Source: SLRI01 sp036796215 | GTDB lineage: Bacteria > Pseudomonadota > Alphaproteobacteria > Geminicoccales > Geminicoccaceae | DNA: 30,099 nt | Assembly: GCA_036796215.1 (NCBI GenBank) | Contig: DAIRDJ010000038.1 | Span: 1 to 30,099 of the forward strand | Reading direction: 5' to 3' | In this document: positions 14,977 through 22,791 of the stretch, piece by piece | Position numbering within the stretch: the stretch's first letter is position 1 | How the letters are laid out: each line of letters starts with the position of its first letter | Notes under the pieces: model-generated | Told to the model about the DNA's origin: nothing | Databases searched by the model: none | The model's input: only the letters and a program-made list of their open reading frames with translations | Made by a program: the position numbers and the translations under genes

Positions 14977-15059
14977 GCGACGCGGCCGAGGCGCCGCCAC
15001 GCCCTGCACCAATAGCCTATGGCCGGACCTGTCCTCGTGTCCGGCCGCGGAGGAACCGA

Positions 15060-15968
15060 ATGAGCGAGACGAAACCCACCGTTTTCATCCACACCAACCC
15101 CAAGCAGCAGGTGGGAGCCCTGGTCTCCGAGTACTCCTTCAAGCGCAACAGCAAAACGCCCGATGCCCTCGACGTCAAGATCGTCTCGACCGAGGACTTC
15201 CCCTGGCTGAAGGCCAAGGAGGGCCAAGTCTACCTGCGCGACGGGCTGATGCGCGAATGGCTCTACGACGACCTGCAGTCGTTCACGCCGCTGCGTTTCA
15301 CGCCACCCGAGCTCATGGGCTACCAGGGCCGTGCCGTGATGGTCGACCCCGACGTCTTCGCCGTGGGTGACATCATGGAGCTGCTCACCCGCGACATGGA
15401 CGGCAAGGCGCTGATGGCGAGGAAGCGCGGTGGCGACAAGGAGTACGCGTCCTCCGTCATGCTGATGGATTGCGCCAAGCTGACCCACTGGCGGGTCGAG
15501 GCGCAGTTCAACGAGATGTTCGAGCGTAAGCGCGACTACATGGAGTGGATCAGCCTCAAGCTCGAGCCCAAGGACAGCATCGGCGACCTCGAGCCCGAGT
15601 GGAACGACTTCGATCACCTCACACCCGCGACCAGGCTCCTGCACAACACCAAGCGGTGGACGCAGCCCTGGAAGACCGGCCTGCCGGTCGATTTCACGCC
15701 GTCCTCGAAGACCCGGCGCTTCGCACCCCTGGGCTGGTTCCGCCGGGCGCGCGAGGCCGTGCTCGGCCGCTATGGCGGGCTCGGCACCTACAAGCGCCAC
15801 CCCGATCCCAGGCAGGAGGCGTTCTTTTTCGGCCTTTTGGCCGAGGCGGTCGAGGCGGGGCACATCAGCAAGGCCACGGTCGAGGCCGAGATGGCGAAGA
15901 ACCACGTCCGCCACGACGCCTTCGAGGTCATGGCGAGGCACAGCGCCGCGCCCGCAATGGCCGCCTGA
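15060..15968 (+). CDS. Glycosyltransferase-family-8-like protein
   Basis: This 302-residue protein is preceded by GGAGGA at 15049-15054. It shows GT-A/GT8 hallmarks: a first strand VFIHTNPKQ (8-16), DGLMREW (61-67) in the donor-binding part, a DxD-like metal motif VDPDVFAVGDI (95-105), acceptor-side SSVMLMDC (131-138), and HNTKRWTQPWKTG (195-207), which corresponds to the GT8 closing motif HxxGxxKPW. Residues after 240 form a charged helical tail. GT8 enzymes add galactose, glucose or related sugars from UDP-sugars. Its place between a sulfotransferase and a lipid acyltransferase points to building of a surface glycoconjugate. The assignment rests on motifs only; sequence divergence is high. 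Confidence 0.65.
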   Translation: MSETKPTVFIHTNPKQQVGALVSEYSFKRNSKTPDALDVKIVSTEDFPWLKAKEGQVYLRDGLMREWLYDDLQSFTPLRFTPPELMGYQGRAVMVDPDVFAVGDIMELLTRDMDGKALMARKRGGDKEYASSVMLMDCAKLTHWRVEAQFNEMFERKRDYMEWISLKLEPKDSIGDLEPEWNDFDHLTPATRLLHNTKRWTQPWKTGLPVDFTPSSKTRRFAPLGWFRRAREAVLGRYGGLGTYKRHPDPRQEAFFFGLLAEAVEAGHISKATVEAEMAKNHVRHDAFEVMARHSAAPAMAA

Positions 15969-15991
15969 TCGCCGGCACGAAGACCAGACCC

Positions 15992-16996
15992 TTGTCGCAC
16001 CTGATCAGCAACAAGCGCGTTCGCAAGTGGCTCAGGCGCTCGGGCTGGAAGAACCGGCTGAGCGGCCCGTTCGAGGACGCCGCCCTCGTTGCCTTCTGGA
16101 GGGTTTGCGGCTGGCTGTCGCCGGAGCGCGCGTCGCGCCTGGGTGCTGCGATCATCGGCGCCGTCGGCCTGATCACGCCGAAGCAGAGCCAGATCAAGAG
16201 CAATCTCATCGTCGCCTTTCCGGAGATGAGCAAGCTCGAGCGCCGACGCGTCGCCCGCGGCATCTGGCGCAACATGGGGGCGAGTGCCGGCGAGTATCCG
16301 CATCTCGGCAAGCTCGGCCTTAGCACCAGCCCGACCGGTATCGCCATCGAGACCGAGATCCCGCCCCACCTCGGGGCCAATTTCAAGGGCGAGCGTCTGA
16401 CCGTCTTTGCCACTGGCCACCTGGCCAATTGGGAGGTGCTGGCGGCGGCACCCAAACTCTGGGACGTTGATCTCGCCGTCGTCTACGCCCCGATCAGCGA
16501 GGGCATCGCCGACCGGCGGCTACGCGCCTATCGCGAGTTGATGGGCTCCCGCCTCTTGCGGCGGGACGGCAGTGCGAAGGCGTTGCTCGCCCATCTGCGC
16601 TCCGGCCGGCCGATCGGCATCGTCGCTGACTTCCGGGTCGACGACGGCGAGCCGTTGCCGTTCTTCGGCAGCACCAAGAAGACGACCTTGTCACCGGCGC
16701 GCCTGGCGCTTAAGACCGGCGCCGATCTGGTCGCGGTCCGGGTCGAGCGGCTGGGGCCGGCGCGCTTCAAGATCGGTGCCGCGGGCCCGATCCGCGCGCC
16801 TGCGGACATCACCGACGACATGGCGCGCGCCCGGGCGATGATGACCGACTTCAACCGGCAGCTCGAAGAGTGGATCCGCGAGCGCCCGGATGAATGGGTC
16901 TGCGGCAAGCGCTGCTTCGACAAGGCGTTGGTCAAGGCCCTGCGCAAACGCGAGCGACAGGCGGCGGTGCCTGGCGAGACCGCCGATGTCCGCTGA
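15992..16996 (+). CDS. LpxL/HtrB-type lysophospholipid or lipid A acyltransferase
   Basis: About 334 residues. The lipid A late-acyltransferase family is shown by the HX4E catalytic motif GHLANWEV (His143, Glu148), the preceding helix pattern IWRNMGASAGEYPHL, the segment GIVADFRVDDGEPLPFFG in the position of DxR...G.FFG, and the closing RPDEWVCGKRCF, equivalent to PEQWxWxHRRW. The family attaches secondary acyl chains to lipid A or other glycolipids at the inner membrane. No ATG precedes the conserved start; I take TTG at 15992, 24 bases past the previous stop, with moderate confidence. A hydrophobic stretch at about 48-63 (SRLGAAIIGAVGLITP) may anchor it. Confidence 0.82.
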   Translation: MSHLISNKRVRKWLRRSGWKNRLSGPFEDAALVAFWRVCGWLSPERASRLGAAIIGAVGLITPKQSQIKSNLIVAFPEMSKLERRRVARGIWRNMGASAGEYPHLGKLGLSTSPTGIAIETEIPPHLGANFKGERLTVFATGHLANWEVLAAAPKLWDVDLAVVYAPISEGIADRRLRAYRELMGSRLLRRDGSAKALLAHLRSGRPIGIVADFRVDDGEPLPFFGSTKKTTLSPARLALKTGADLVAVRVERLGPARFKIGAAGPIRAPADITDDMARARAMMTDFNRQLEEWIRERPDEWVCGKRCFDKALVKALRKRERQAAVPGETADVR

Positions 16997-17038
16997 CCGC
17001 CGCCCCGCGCCGGCGCCCCTTGCGGATCGAGACCGTTC

Positions 17039-17998
17039 ATGCTGAGCGACAACGTCAAGAAGGCCCTGGTCCTGGGCTCGAGCGAGCTCCTGCCCCACCG
17101 CTTGCGCGTGGCCGTGCGCCGCGAGCTGCTGGCCCGGCTCGAGCTCGAGAAGGCAGAAGCCACGGGCCTCTTGATCATCGGCCACCCGAAGAGCGGCAAT
17201 ACCTGGCTCAGGGTCCTGCTTTCCCGCCTCTACCAGTTCCGCCACGGCCTGCCGGCGCATCTCGTCGTCACCTCGGACGAACTGCACCGCCGCGTGCCCG
17301 CGATACCGCGCATCTCGGCAACCAATGGCTGGTACTCCTACGAGGCCGCCGTGGGCGACAAGCTCGCGGTCGATGCGGCGCCGAACCCGATCCGCGAGAA
17401 GTCCATCGTCTTTCTGCCACGCCATCCGATCGACATCGCGACCTCCTGGTATCTCCAGGTCACCAAGCGCCAGTCGCGCGCCAAGTTCGAACTGATCAAC
17501 GCAGAGGTCGAGCGGCCGATCGACCGCACCTCGATCGACCGCTGGACGTTCGTGCGCAAGAGCGGCTTCGGCCTCGTCAACATCATCGACTTCCTCAACA
17601 CCTTCCAGGCGCGGGTCGCCACGCTGCCGCAAGCGATCACGGTGCCCTACGAGGCGTTGCGCGGCGACCCGGCGCGTGAGCTCGCCCGGATCGGGGCCCT
17701 GATGGGCGAGGCCTTCACCGCCGAGGAGATCGCGGAGGCCGTGCGCTTCGGCAGCTTCGATCACCTCAAGGCGCTCGAATCCGACAATTTCTTCAAGCAG
17801 AAGGGGCTCCGACCCGGGATCAAGGGCGATGCCGAGAGCAGCAAGGTCAGGCGCGCCAAGGTCGGCGGCTATCGCGAGGACTTCACCGCCGAGCAGGCGG
17901 CCGAGCTCGAGGCCCTGGTCGCCGAACGCTTAGATCCGGCGCTCGGCTACAGCGCGGATGCCACGGCGCCGACCGCGGTCGCCGCCGGCGCTTCGTGA
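17039..17998 (+). CDS. Second PAPS-dependent sulfotransferase of the cluster
   Basis: This 319-residue protein has the PAPS loop IGHPKSGNTWLRVLLSRLYQ (47-66), 3'-phosphate site PRHPIDIATSW (127-137) and closing motif RRAKVGGYREDFT (271-283), so cofactor binding looks intact. It is a paralogue of the enzyme at 14008 by order and spacing of motifs. At the place where that enzyme has the histidine of FFTHDN, this one reads RISATNGWY, so the usual catalytic base appears missing or displaced. Its GTGA end overlaps the next gene. It may act on a different acceptor or on the same glycoconjugate at another site. Confidence 0.88.
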   Translation: MLSDNVKKALVLGSSELLPHRLRVAVRRELLARLELEKAEATGLLIIGHPKSGNTWLRVLLSRLYQFRHGLPAHLVVTSDELHRRVPAIPRISATNGWYSYEAAVGDKLAVDAAPNPIREKSIVFLPRHPIDIATSWYLQVTKRQSRAKFELINAEVERPIDRTSIDRWTFVRKSGFGLVNIIDFLNTFQARVATLPQAITVPYEALRGDPARELARIGALMGEAFTAEEIAEAVRFGSFDHLKALESDNFFKQKGLRPGIKGDAESSKVRRAKVGGYREDFTAEQAAELEALVAERLDPALGYSADATAPTAVAAGAS

Positions 17999-19068
17999 AG
18001 AGCCCGCCGCGCACCTGGCTCGTCCTCGGCGACAAGGCCGGCGACAACCGCCAGGTCGAGATCATCGCCGAGCGGCTGCCCTGGCCGGTCGAGCGCAGGA
18101 ACGTCATCCCGAAGCCCGAATGGGCGTTCAACAAGCCGCGCGTCCGGCCGACCCTCGAGATCTTCGATCCCGCCCGCTCGGACCGCCTCGAACCACCCTG
18201 GCCCGACCTCGTCCTCACCATCGGCCGGCGGCCTTCATCCGCAGCCCTCTGGATCCGCGCGCAGAATGCCGGGCGGACCCGCATCGTGCTGGTCGGCAAG
18301 CCGTCGGGTGCGATCGGCCCCTATGACCTCGTCATCGCCAGTGCCGAGCAGTATCTGCCGGCCCTGCCGAGCGTGATGACCATCGGCCTGCCGCTGATGC
18401 GGGTCGATCCCGAGCACGTGACGGCGGAGGCCGAACGCTGGGCGCCGGCCTTCGCCGACCTGCCGCGCCCCTGGGTGGCGGTCCTCCTGGGCGGGCCCAC
18501 GGGTCCGTTCCGCTTCGACGAGAGCCTCGTCGGGCGGGTGCTTGCGGCCGTGGCCGATATCGGGGGCGGGCAGGGAGGAACGGCCTTCGTCATCACCAGC
18601 AGGCGCACACCGGCCGCCGTGGTCGACGCCTTGCGGGCGCGCGTGCCGCAAAGCGCCCGGCTCTTCGCCTGGGGCGATGCCGCGGCCGGCAATCCCTATG
18701 CCGCCCTGCTCGGCCTCGCCGATGCGGCGCTGGTCACCGCCGACAGCATCTCGATGCAGACCGAGGTGGCGCGCCAGGGCCTGCCGCTCGGCATCATCCC
18801 GCTTGCCGCCGGCCTCTGGGGCGGGCTCGACCGGCAACGGCGGCGCTGGCTCAGGCGGCTCTCGACCGGCCGTTTCGGTTGGCTCGCAACGGCCCTCGCG
18901 CAACTCGGCCTGCCGATGCAGATCCGCGATTTCGAAGCCTTTCACGACCTCCTGGTCGCCCGCGGCATCGCCGCCCGGGACACCAGCCGGCCACCCCGCC
19001 CGAGCGGTGCCGCCGGCGACGAACTCGACGCCGCCGTCGCCAGGATCGAGGCGCTGGTGGCCAGCTGA
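17995..19068 (+). CDS. ELM1-family protein (GT-B-like predicted glycosyltransferase)
   Basis: This 357-residue protein starts at GTG 17995, overlapping the previous stop (GTGA). Family features: TWLVLGDKAGDNRQVEIIAERL at the N-terminus, VLTIGRRPSSAALWIRAQ, IGPYDLVIASAEQYLP, GGPTGPFRFDES in the middle, and TADSISMQTEVARQGLPLGIIPLA near residues 243-266. The family was named after a plant mitochondrial fission factor; bacterial members have a two-domain GT-B layout and often lie near lipopolysaccharide genes, but their reaction is not established. Coupling to the sulfotransferase suggests a common pathway with the acyltransferase and GT8-like protein. Confidence 0.85.
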   Translation: MKSPPRTWLVLGDKAGDNRQVEIIAERLPWPVERRNVIPKPEWAFNKPRVRPTLEIFDPARSDRLEPPWPDLVLTIGRRPSSAALWIRAQNAGRTRIVLVGKPSGAIGPYDLVIASAEQYLPALPSVMTIGLPLMRVDPEHVTAEAERWAPAFADLPRPWVAVLLGGPTGPFRFDESLVGRVLAAVADIGGGQGGTAFVITSRRTPAAVVDALRARVPQSARLFAWGDAAAGNPYAALLGLADAALVTADSISMQTEVARQGLPLGIIPLAAGLWGGLDRQRRRWLRRLSTGRFGWLATALAQLGLPMQIRDFEAFHDLLVARGIAARDTSRPPRPSGAAGDELDAAVARIEALVAS

Positions 19069-19252
19069 CCGGCCGCCGGGAAGCGTGACGCCGTTGTGCC
19101 GATCGCGACTCGCGAGCACAGCCGGGCTCATCAAGAGGAACGACCTCTCCGCAACCCTCACTCTGGCTCGACCCGCCGCGCGGCTCGGGCCTCGGGTGAC
19201 CCTATCAAGAACAGAGGGCTAGGGGTGACAATGTCGAACGACCTCGCCGCGG

Positions 19253-19713
19253 ATGCAGCCGGCCTTCGTCCAGCATTCGTTCGGCCGGCTGCGGCTGGCG
19301 GTGCTCCTGGACGCCCCGGTCCAGGGCCTCGAGGGCTTCATCGCCGCCGCTGCGGAAAAGCCGCTGATCGTCACCACCGACGGTCTGGCCGGCTATCAGG
19401 GCCTCGATGCAAGGGCCATGCGGACGAGGCGATCACCATCGCCGCCCCCTTCGCGGCCTGCTGGCCGCGGCCGCTTTGCTGATCGGATCGATCGCCTGTC
19501 GACGATCGCTGGGGCGACGCGTCCTCGCGCCTGCCCGCCAGCCACCTCGTCCTCAGCCTTGCCGAGCGCTGGCTGCCCGGCACCCATCATGGTGCGGTCT
19601 GTCCCGAGCAGCTGCAGCGCTACCTCGACGCGTTCGTCTTCCGCTTCAACCGCAGGAAGGCCATGGCCACCAGCCACGGCGTCGCTCCCTTGAGCCAACA
19701 CGCCGTCGAAACA
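19253..19713 (+). pseudogene. IS1595-family transposase remnant
   Basis: A transposase C-terminal part is split over frames. First segment: FGRLRLAVLLDAPVQGLEGF and KPLIVTTDGLAGYQGLDA, the DDE-type core with its second acidic residue. A one-base shift near 19408 moves it to GHADEAITIAAPFAA. A further frame holds WGDASSRLPASHLVLSLAERW, then LPGTHHGAVCPEQLQRYLDA and FVFRFNRRKAM, the conserved end of IS1595-type transposases. The N-terminal zinc-ribbon and HTH part is missing. Inverted ends were not found. Confidence 0.75.
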
Positions 19714-20145
19714 TCGCGCACCACCTGTCGCGGCATCGTGCAGGGGGACGCCCGAGGGTTGCGGGGCGGTGGTCGAGAGGATTTCCTTGGCACCGAGCTG
19801 CTGGCCGGACGAGGCCGCGATGCTGCTGCAGTCGCCCCTCGTCGGGCCGACCTGGTGGCGCACGCCGTCATCGCCTTCGATGCTGACGCCGCCTGTGACG
19901 ATCTGCGGGACCAACGGGACGGCGACGGCGTGGGCTGCTGCCCTTTTCGCGTTGTCCAGCAGTGTCGCCGAGGCACGAGTGCTGGTTGCCTCGATCTCCA
20001 CCGCCTCGGGGTCCCTTGAGACAGCCAGGACGGCCTGTCTGAGCCGACGGAGGTGTCGCGATGGATGACGTTGAGCGCGGCGGAGCCGCGGGCGCGGCGA
20101 GATCTCGACATCGGCGGGGACGCGGCGACGGGCCGGGAGCGGCGC
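19714..20145. other. Gap between IS remnants
   Basis: No recognisable gene. A minus-strand frame around 19750-20010 (EATSTRASATLLDNAKRAAA, then VTGGVSIEGDDGVRHQVGP) has coding-like composition but no domain I recognise and continues into the IS remnant, so it may be a gene fragment. Confidence 0.4.
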
Positions 20146-20410
20146 ATGACGGCGGGTCGCAAGCGGGACGCGGTGCTGCGGGTCGTGCGGGGCGAGCCCT
20201 TGGCGATTGTCGTGCGCGAGTTGGCGGCGACGGCGGCGGATTTGCGCAGCTGGCGCGATGCGTTTCTCGAGGTGGGCGCTGCAACCCGCAAGTCACGGGT
20301 GCTGGACGATCGGGACGCGACGATCGATCGGCTGCGGATCAAGGTTGGTGAGCTGACGTTGGAAGCCGGGCTGTTCCATACCAGGATCGAGCGGCGGGCG
20401 GTCGGGGCCT
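20146..20410 (+). pseudogene. IS3-type transposase OrfA remnant (HTH protein)
   Basis: From the ATG at 20146: MTAGRKRDAVLRVVRGEPLA, then IVVRELAATAADLRSWRDAF, giving a helix-turn-helix, followed by a leucine-zipper-like coiled coil (DDRDATIDRLRIKVGELTLE). This matches the OrfA/helix-turn-helix half of IS3-family transposases. Family resemblance fades near 20410 and there is no OrfB (rve integrase core) downstream; the L,D-transpeptidase gene begins on the other strand at 20581. I take it as a decayed fragment. Confidence 0.6.
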
Positions 20411-20580
20411 CGCGTCGGTTGAAGCCCGCCACGCTGCCTCGCGCCGTTGCCTTCATCGTCCTCGGCAGCGACGCTCGGCGGCGCTCCTGCCCTTGCCCGG
20501 CCGCGGGTGCATCGATCCGGTGCAGCGCCTGCCGGGCGTGCTCGGCCATGTGCGCCCGTCGGCGGCGGCAGGCCCGAGGC

Positions 20581-21720
20581 TCAGTAGATGCCGATGAAGT
20601 CGCTCGGAATGGTCGAGCGGTGGCGCCGGTCGGCATTGTCGACCTCGGGGCGGGTGATGCGGATCGGAATGCCGCGGCGGGCGACGAGTTCCTTGTCGAT
20701 GACGTTCCAGGCGAGGCGGCTGGCGGCAGCACCGGCCTTCGCGAGGATCCGCTCGCGCACGTCCGGTGGCGGCTTCGGGGTGAAGTGGTAGTCCGCCTCG
20801 AGTTCGTCGAACTGCTCGCGATCCGGGTGCACCTCGAGATAAAGGTCGCCGCCGGCCCAGCCGAGCTTGATCGGGTCGTCCATGATCCGCACCGGCAGAC
20901 CGACCGGCACCCGCTCGAAAAGGGTTGCGACGGCGTCCGGATACATCCGGATGCAGCCGCGACTGACCCTGCGCCCCACGCCATAGGGCTTGTTGGTGCC
21001 GTGGATCAGATAGGTGGGAAATCCCAGATAGATGGCGTGCCGGCCGAGCGGATTGTCGGGGCCCGGCGGCACCGCGGCCGGCAGATCCGGCCGGTCGGCA
21101 CGGGTCGCCTCGGTCGGGTACCAGGTCGGATCGGCCTGCTTGCGGGTGACCGTCGTTGCACCCAAGGGTGTCGTGAAGCCCTCGCGGCCGATGCCGATGG
21201 TGTGGACGTTCGGCACCGTGTCCGGTGCCGGGAAATGGTAGAGGCGGAGCTCGGCGAGGTTGACGATGATGCCGCGGCGCTCGTGCTCCGGCAGGACCCA
21301 GGCGGTCGGCAGGGCGACCAGTCGCTCGGGCCCCGGTACCCAGACATCGATACCCGGATTCAAGGCCGAGATGCTCAAGATGCCGAGATCGCGCTCGAGG
21401 GCGATATCGATCAGGGTCCGCTCACCGTCGGTGATCAGATAGCTCAGCGCCCCGGTGACGTCGCCAGCGAGCGGCGTGCCGGGCGACGGTGCGACACCGT
21501 TGAGTGGGTCGTCGGCGCCGCCAATGGCCGGGTCGTCGATCGCCGCAGGCCCGGCGAAGGGCTCGATGTCGAGCACCCGTGCCAGCGCCGGGGCGCTGCC
21601 GGCAAACGCGGCGAAGCCGGCGGCACCGCCCAAGAGCCAGCGGCGGGTCGGGTGTGACAGGGACGAACCACAGCCGGGCGCGTTGCCGTGCTCGAGCCGA
21701 TCGGTGCGTCGTCCTGCCAT
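20581..21720 (-). CDS. L,D-transpeptidase (YkuD; ErfK/YbiS-like) with LysM-like N-terminal region
   Basis: This 379-residue exported enzyme starts at ATG 21720, with AGGAG 6 bases upstream. HPTRRWLLGGAAGFAAFAGSAPALA (24-48) is a twin-arginine-like signal. A LysM-like region follows (GERTLIDIALERDLGILSISALNPG..., about 99-140), as in ErfK, YbiS and YcfS. The YkuD domain spans about 150-280 with HGTNKPYGVGRRVSRGCIRM (240-259); Cys256 is the nucleophile. These enzymes make 3-3 peptidoglycan crosslinks or attach Braun lipoprotein to meso-diaminopimelate. The architecture is that of the lipoprotein-attaching group, and the next gene upstream encodes a lipoprotein ending in lysine. A basic C-terminal tail (about 300-379) is extra. 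Confidence 0.9.
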   Translation of the reverse strand: MAGRRTDRLEHGNAPGCGSSLSHPTRRWLLGGAAGFAAFAGSAPALARVLDIEPFAGPAAIDDPAIGGADDPLNGVAPSPGTPLAGDVTGALSYLITDGERTLIDIALERDLGILSISALNPGIDVWVPGPERLVALPTAWVLPEHERRGIIVNLAELRLYHFPAPDTVPNVHTIGIGREGFTTPLGATTVTRKQADPTWYPTEATRADRPDLPAAVPPGPDNPLGRHAIYLGFPTYLIHGTNKPYGVGRRVSRGCIRMYPDAVATLFERVPVGLPVRIMDDPIKLGWAGGDLYLEVHPDREQFDELEADYHFTPKPPPDVRERILAKAGAAASRLAWNVIDKELVARRGIPIRITRPEVDNADRRHRSTIPSDFIGIY

Positions 21721-21758
21721 CCCGTTCTCCTCGCCGCCGCCTGGTCGGAGTCCGTCGT

Positions 21759-22019
21759 CTACTTGCGCAGGCCGGCGCGGAAGATCTCGTCCGCCTTTTG
21801 GCTCGCCTCGGCGGCGTCCGCCGCTGCACGGTCGGCGGCGGCCGATGCGGCCTGGGCCTCGGCCTGGGCCGCCGTGGCCTTCTGGTCGGCAGCCTCGGCG
21901 ATCGCCCGGACACTGGCGATCTCGGCCCGCACCGAATCGATGTCGCCACGGGTGGCGCAAGCCGACAGCACCAACAGCATGCCGACAGCGGCGCCCATCG
22001 TCACGAAACGCTTGGTCAT
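21759..22019 (-). CDS. Small Ala-rich lipoprotein ending in lysine, Lpp-like
   Basis: 86 residues. The type II signal ends with LSAC (18-21), so Cys21 should be lipidated. The mature 66 residues are an almost pure alanine-rich heptad coiled coil (SVRAEIASVRAIAEAADQKA, then further Ala-x-x-Ala runs), like the alanine zipper of OprI and the trimeric helix of Braun's lipoprotein (58 mature residues). The C-terminus is FRAGLRK: E. coli Lpp ends YRK and its terminal lysine is the residue joined to peptidoglycan. GAGGAG precedes the ATG. It lies 38 bases before one L,D-transpeptidase and downstream of another. I infer an outer-membrane-to-wall tether; homology to Lpp itself is not proven, as coiled coils converge. 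Confidence 0.8.
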   Translation of the reverse strand: MTKRFVTMGAAVGMLLVLSACATRGDIDSVRAEIASVRAIAEAADQKATAAQAEAQAASAAADRAAADAAEASQKADEIFRAGLRK

Positions 22020-22156
22020 TGGTCAGGTCTCCTCAGCGGATGTGGAACAGTGACACGGCAGCATCGGCCGCGCCGCTATCCAAATGGTTGAGCTAATGCT
22101 CCCGAGCACCTCGGATATAGCGACTCGATCGGTTTCGAGAAGAATTTCCGGGCCCG

Positions 22157-22678
22157 TCATGCGAGGATCTCGATCGGTGTGCCCAGAGCAACACTGTCCC
22201 AGAGGATCTCCATCTCCTCGTTGGTGACCGCGATGCAGCCGTTGGTCCAGTTGAAGAGCCAGTGGCGGTCGTGCCAGCGCGCCTCCATCGCCGGATCGAG
22301 CCCATGCACCATGATCTGGCCACCCGGGTCGACGCCGAGCGCGCGCGCCCGGGCGCGGTCCTCGGCGTTGGGGTAGGAGATCTTGAGCGACAGATGGAAG
22401 TCGCTGTCGTGGCGGGCGGCGGTGATGTAGTAGAGGCCCTCCGGCGTGCGGCCGTCGCCTTCCATGACCTTGTGGCCCCGCGGCTCGCGGCCGAGCGCCA
22501 CATTGAAGGTCATGATGACCTCGCCGTCCTGCAAGGCGTAGAGCTTCCGTTCGTGCTTGACGCAGCGCAACAGATCGACCCTGGCCTGCCGGCCCGGCCG
22601 CTGCAGCCCGACCGCCCGTGCTGGGCGGACCAAGCCCAGCAAAGCACCGAGGCCGACAAAAAAGGATCGTCGCAGCAT
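22157..22678 (-). CDS. Small L,D-transpeptidase family protein (YkuD domain)
   Basis: 173 residues from the ATG at 22676-22678. A short signal peptide (MLRRSFFVGLGALLGLVRPARA) carries paired arginines at its start. The rest is a bare YkuD domain: ARVDLLRCVKHERKLYALQD strands, KVMEGDGRTPEGLYYI, IMVHGLDP (123-129) with the conserved His-Gly, and NWTNGCIAVTNEEM (143-156) with the nucleophile Cys148. The NGCIAVTN form is typical of the YafK-type subgroup. In E. coli YafK (DpaA) works as an amidase releasing Lpp from peptidoglycan, so this protein could cut rather than make the lipoprotein link. It is transcribed toward the lipoprotein gene, 137 bases apart. Confidence 0.85.
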   Translation of the reverse strand: MLRRSFFVGLGALLGLVRPARAVGLQRPGRQARVDLLRCVKHERKLYALQDGEVIMTFNVALGREPRGHKVMEGDGRTPEGLYYITAARHDSDFHLSLKISYPNAEDRARARALGVDPGGQIMVHGLDPAMEARWHDRHWLFNWTNGCIAVTNEEMEILWDSVALGTPIEILA

Positions 22679-22791
22679 GTGTCGCTGTCGCCCACCAGAT
22701 GAGCCTCGAACCCGCCGACGGCCACATTCCTCGCACGTTGCCGTCTCAGCTACCACGAGATGTTGAAGAAATCATTAAGATCCGCTCGCTT

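Noticed and set aside
20053..21657. Long plus-strand open frame over the L,D-transpeptidase
   Set aside because: Only its first part (about 20146-20410) looks like protein (IS3 OrfA); the rest is antisense to the YkuD gene with low-complexity composition.
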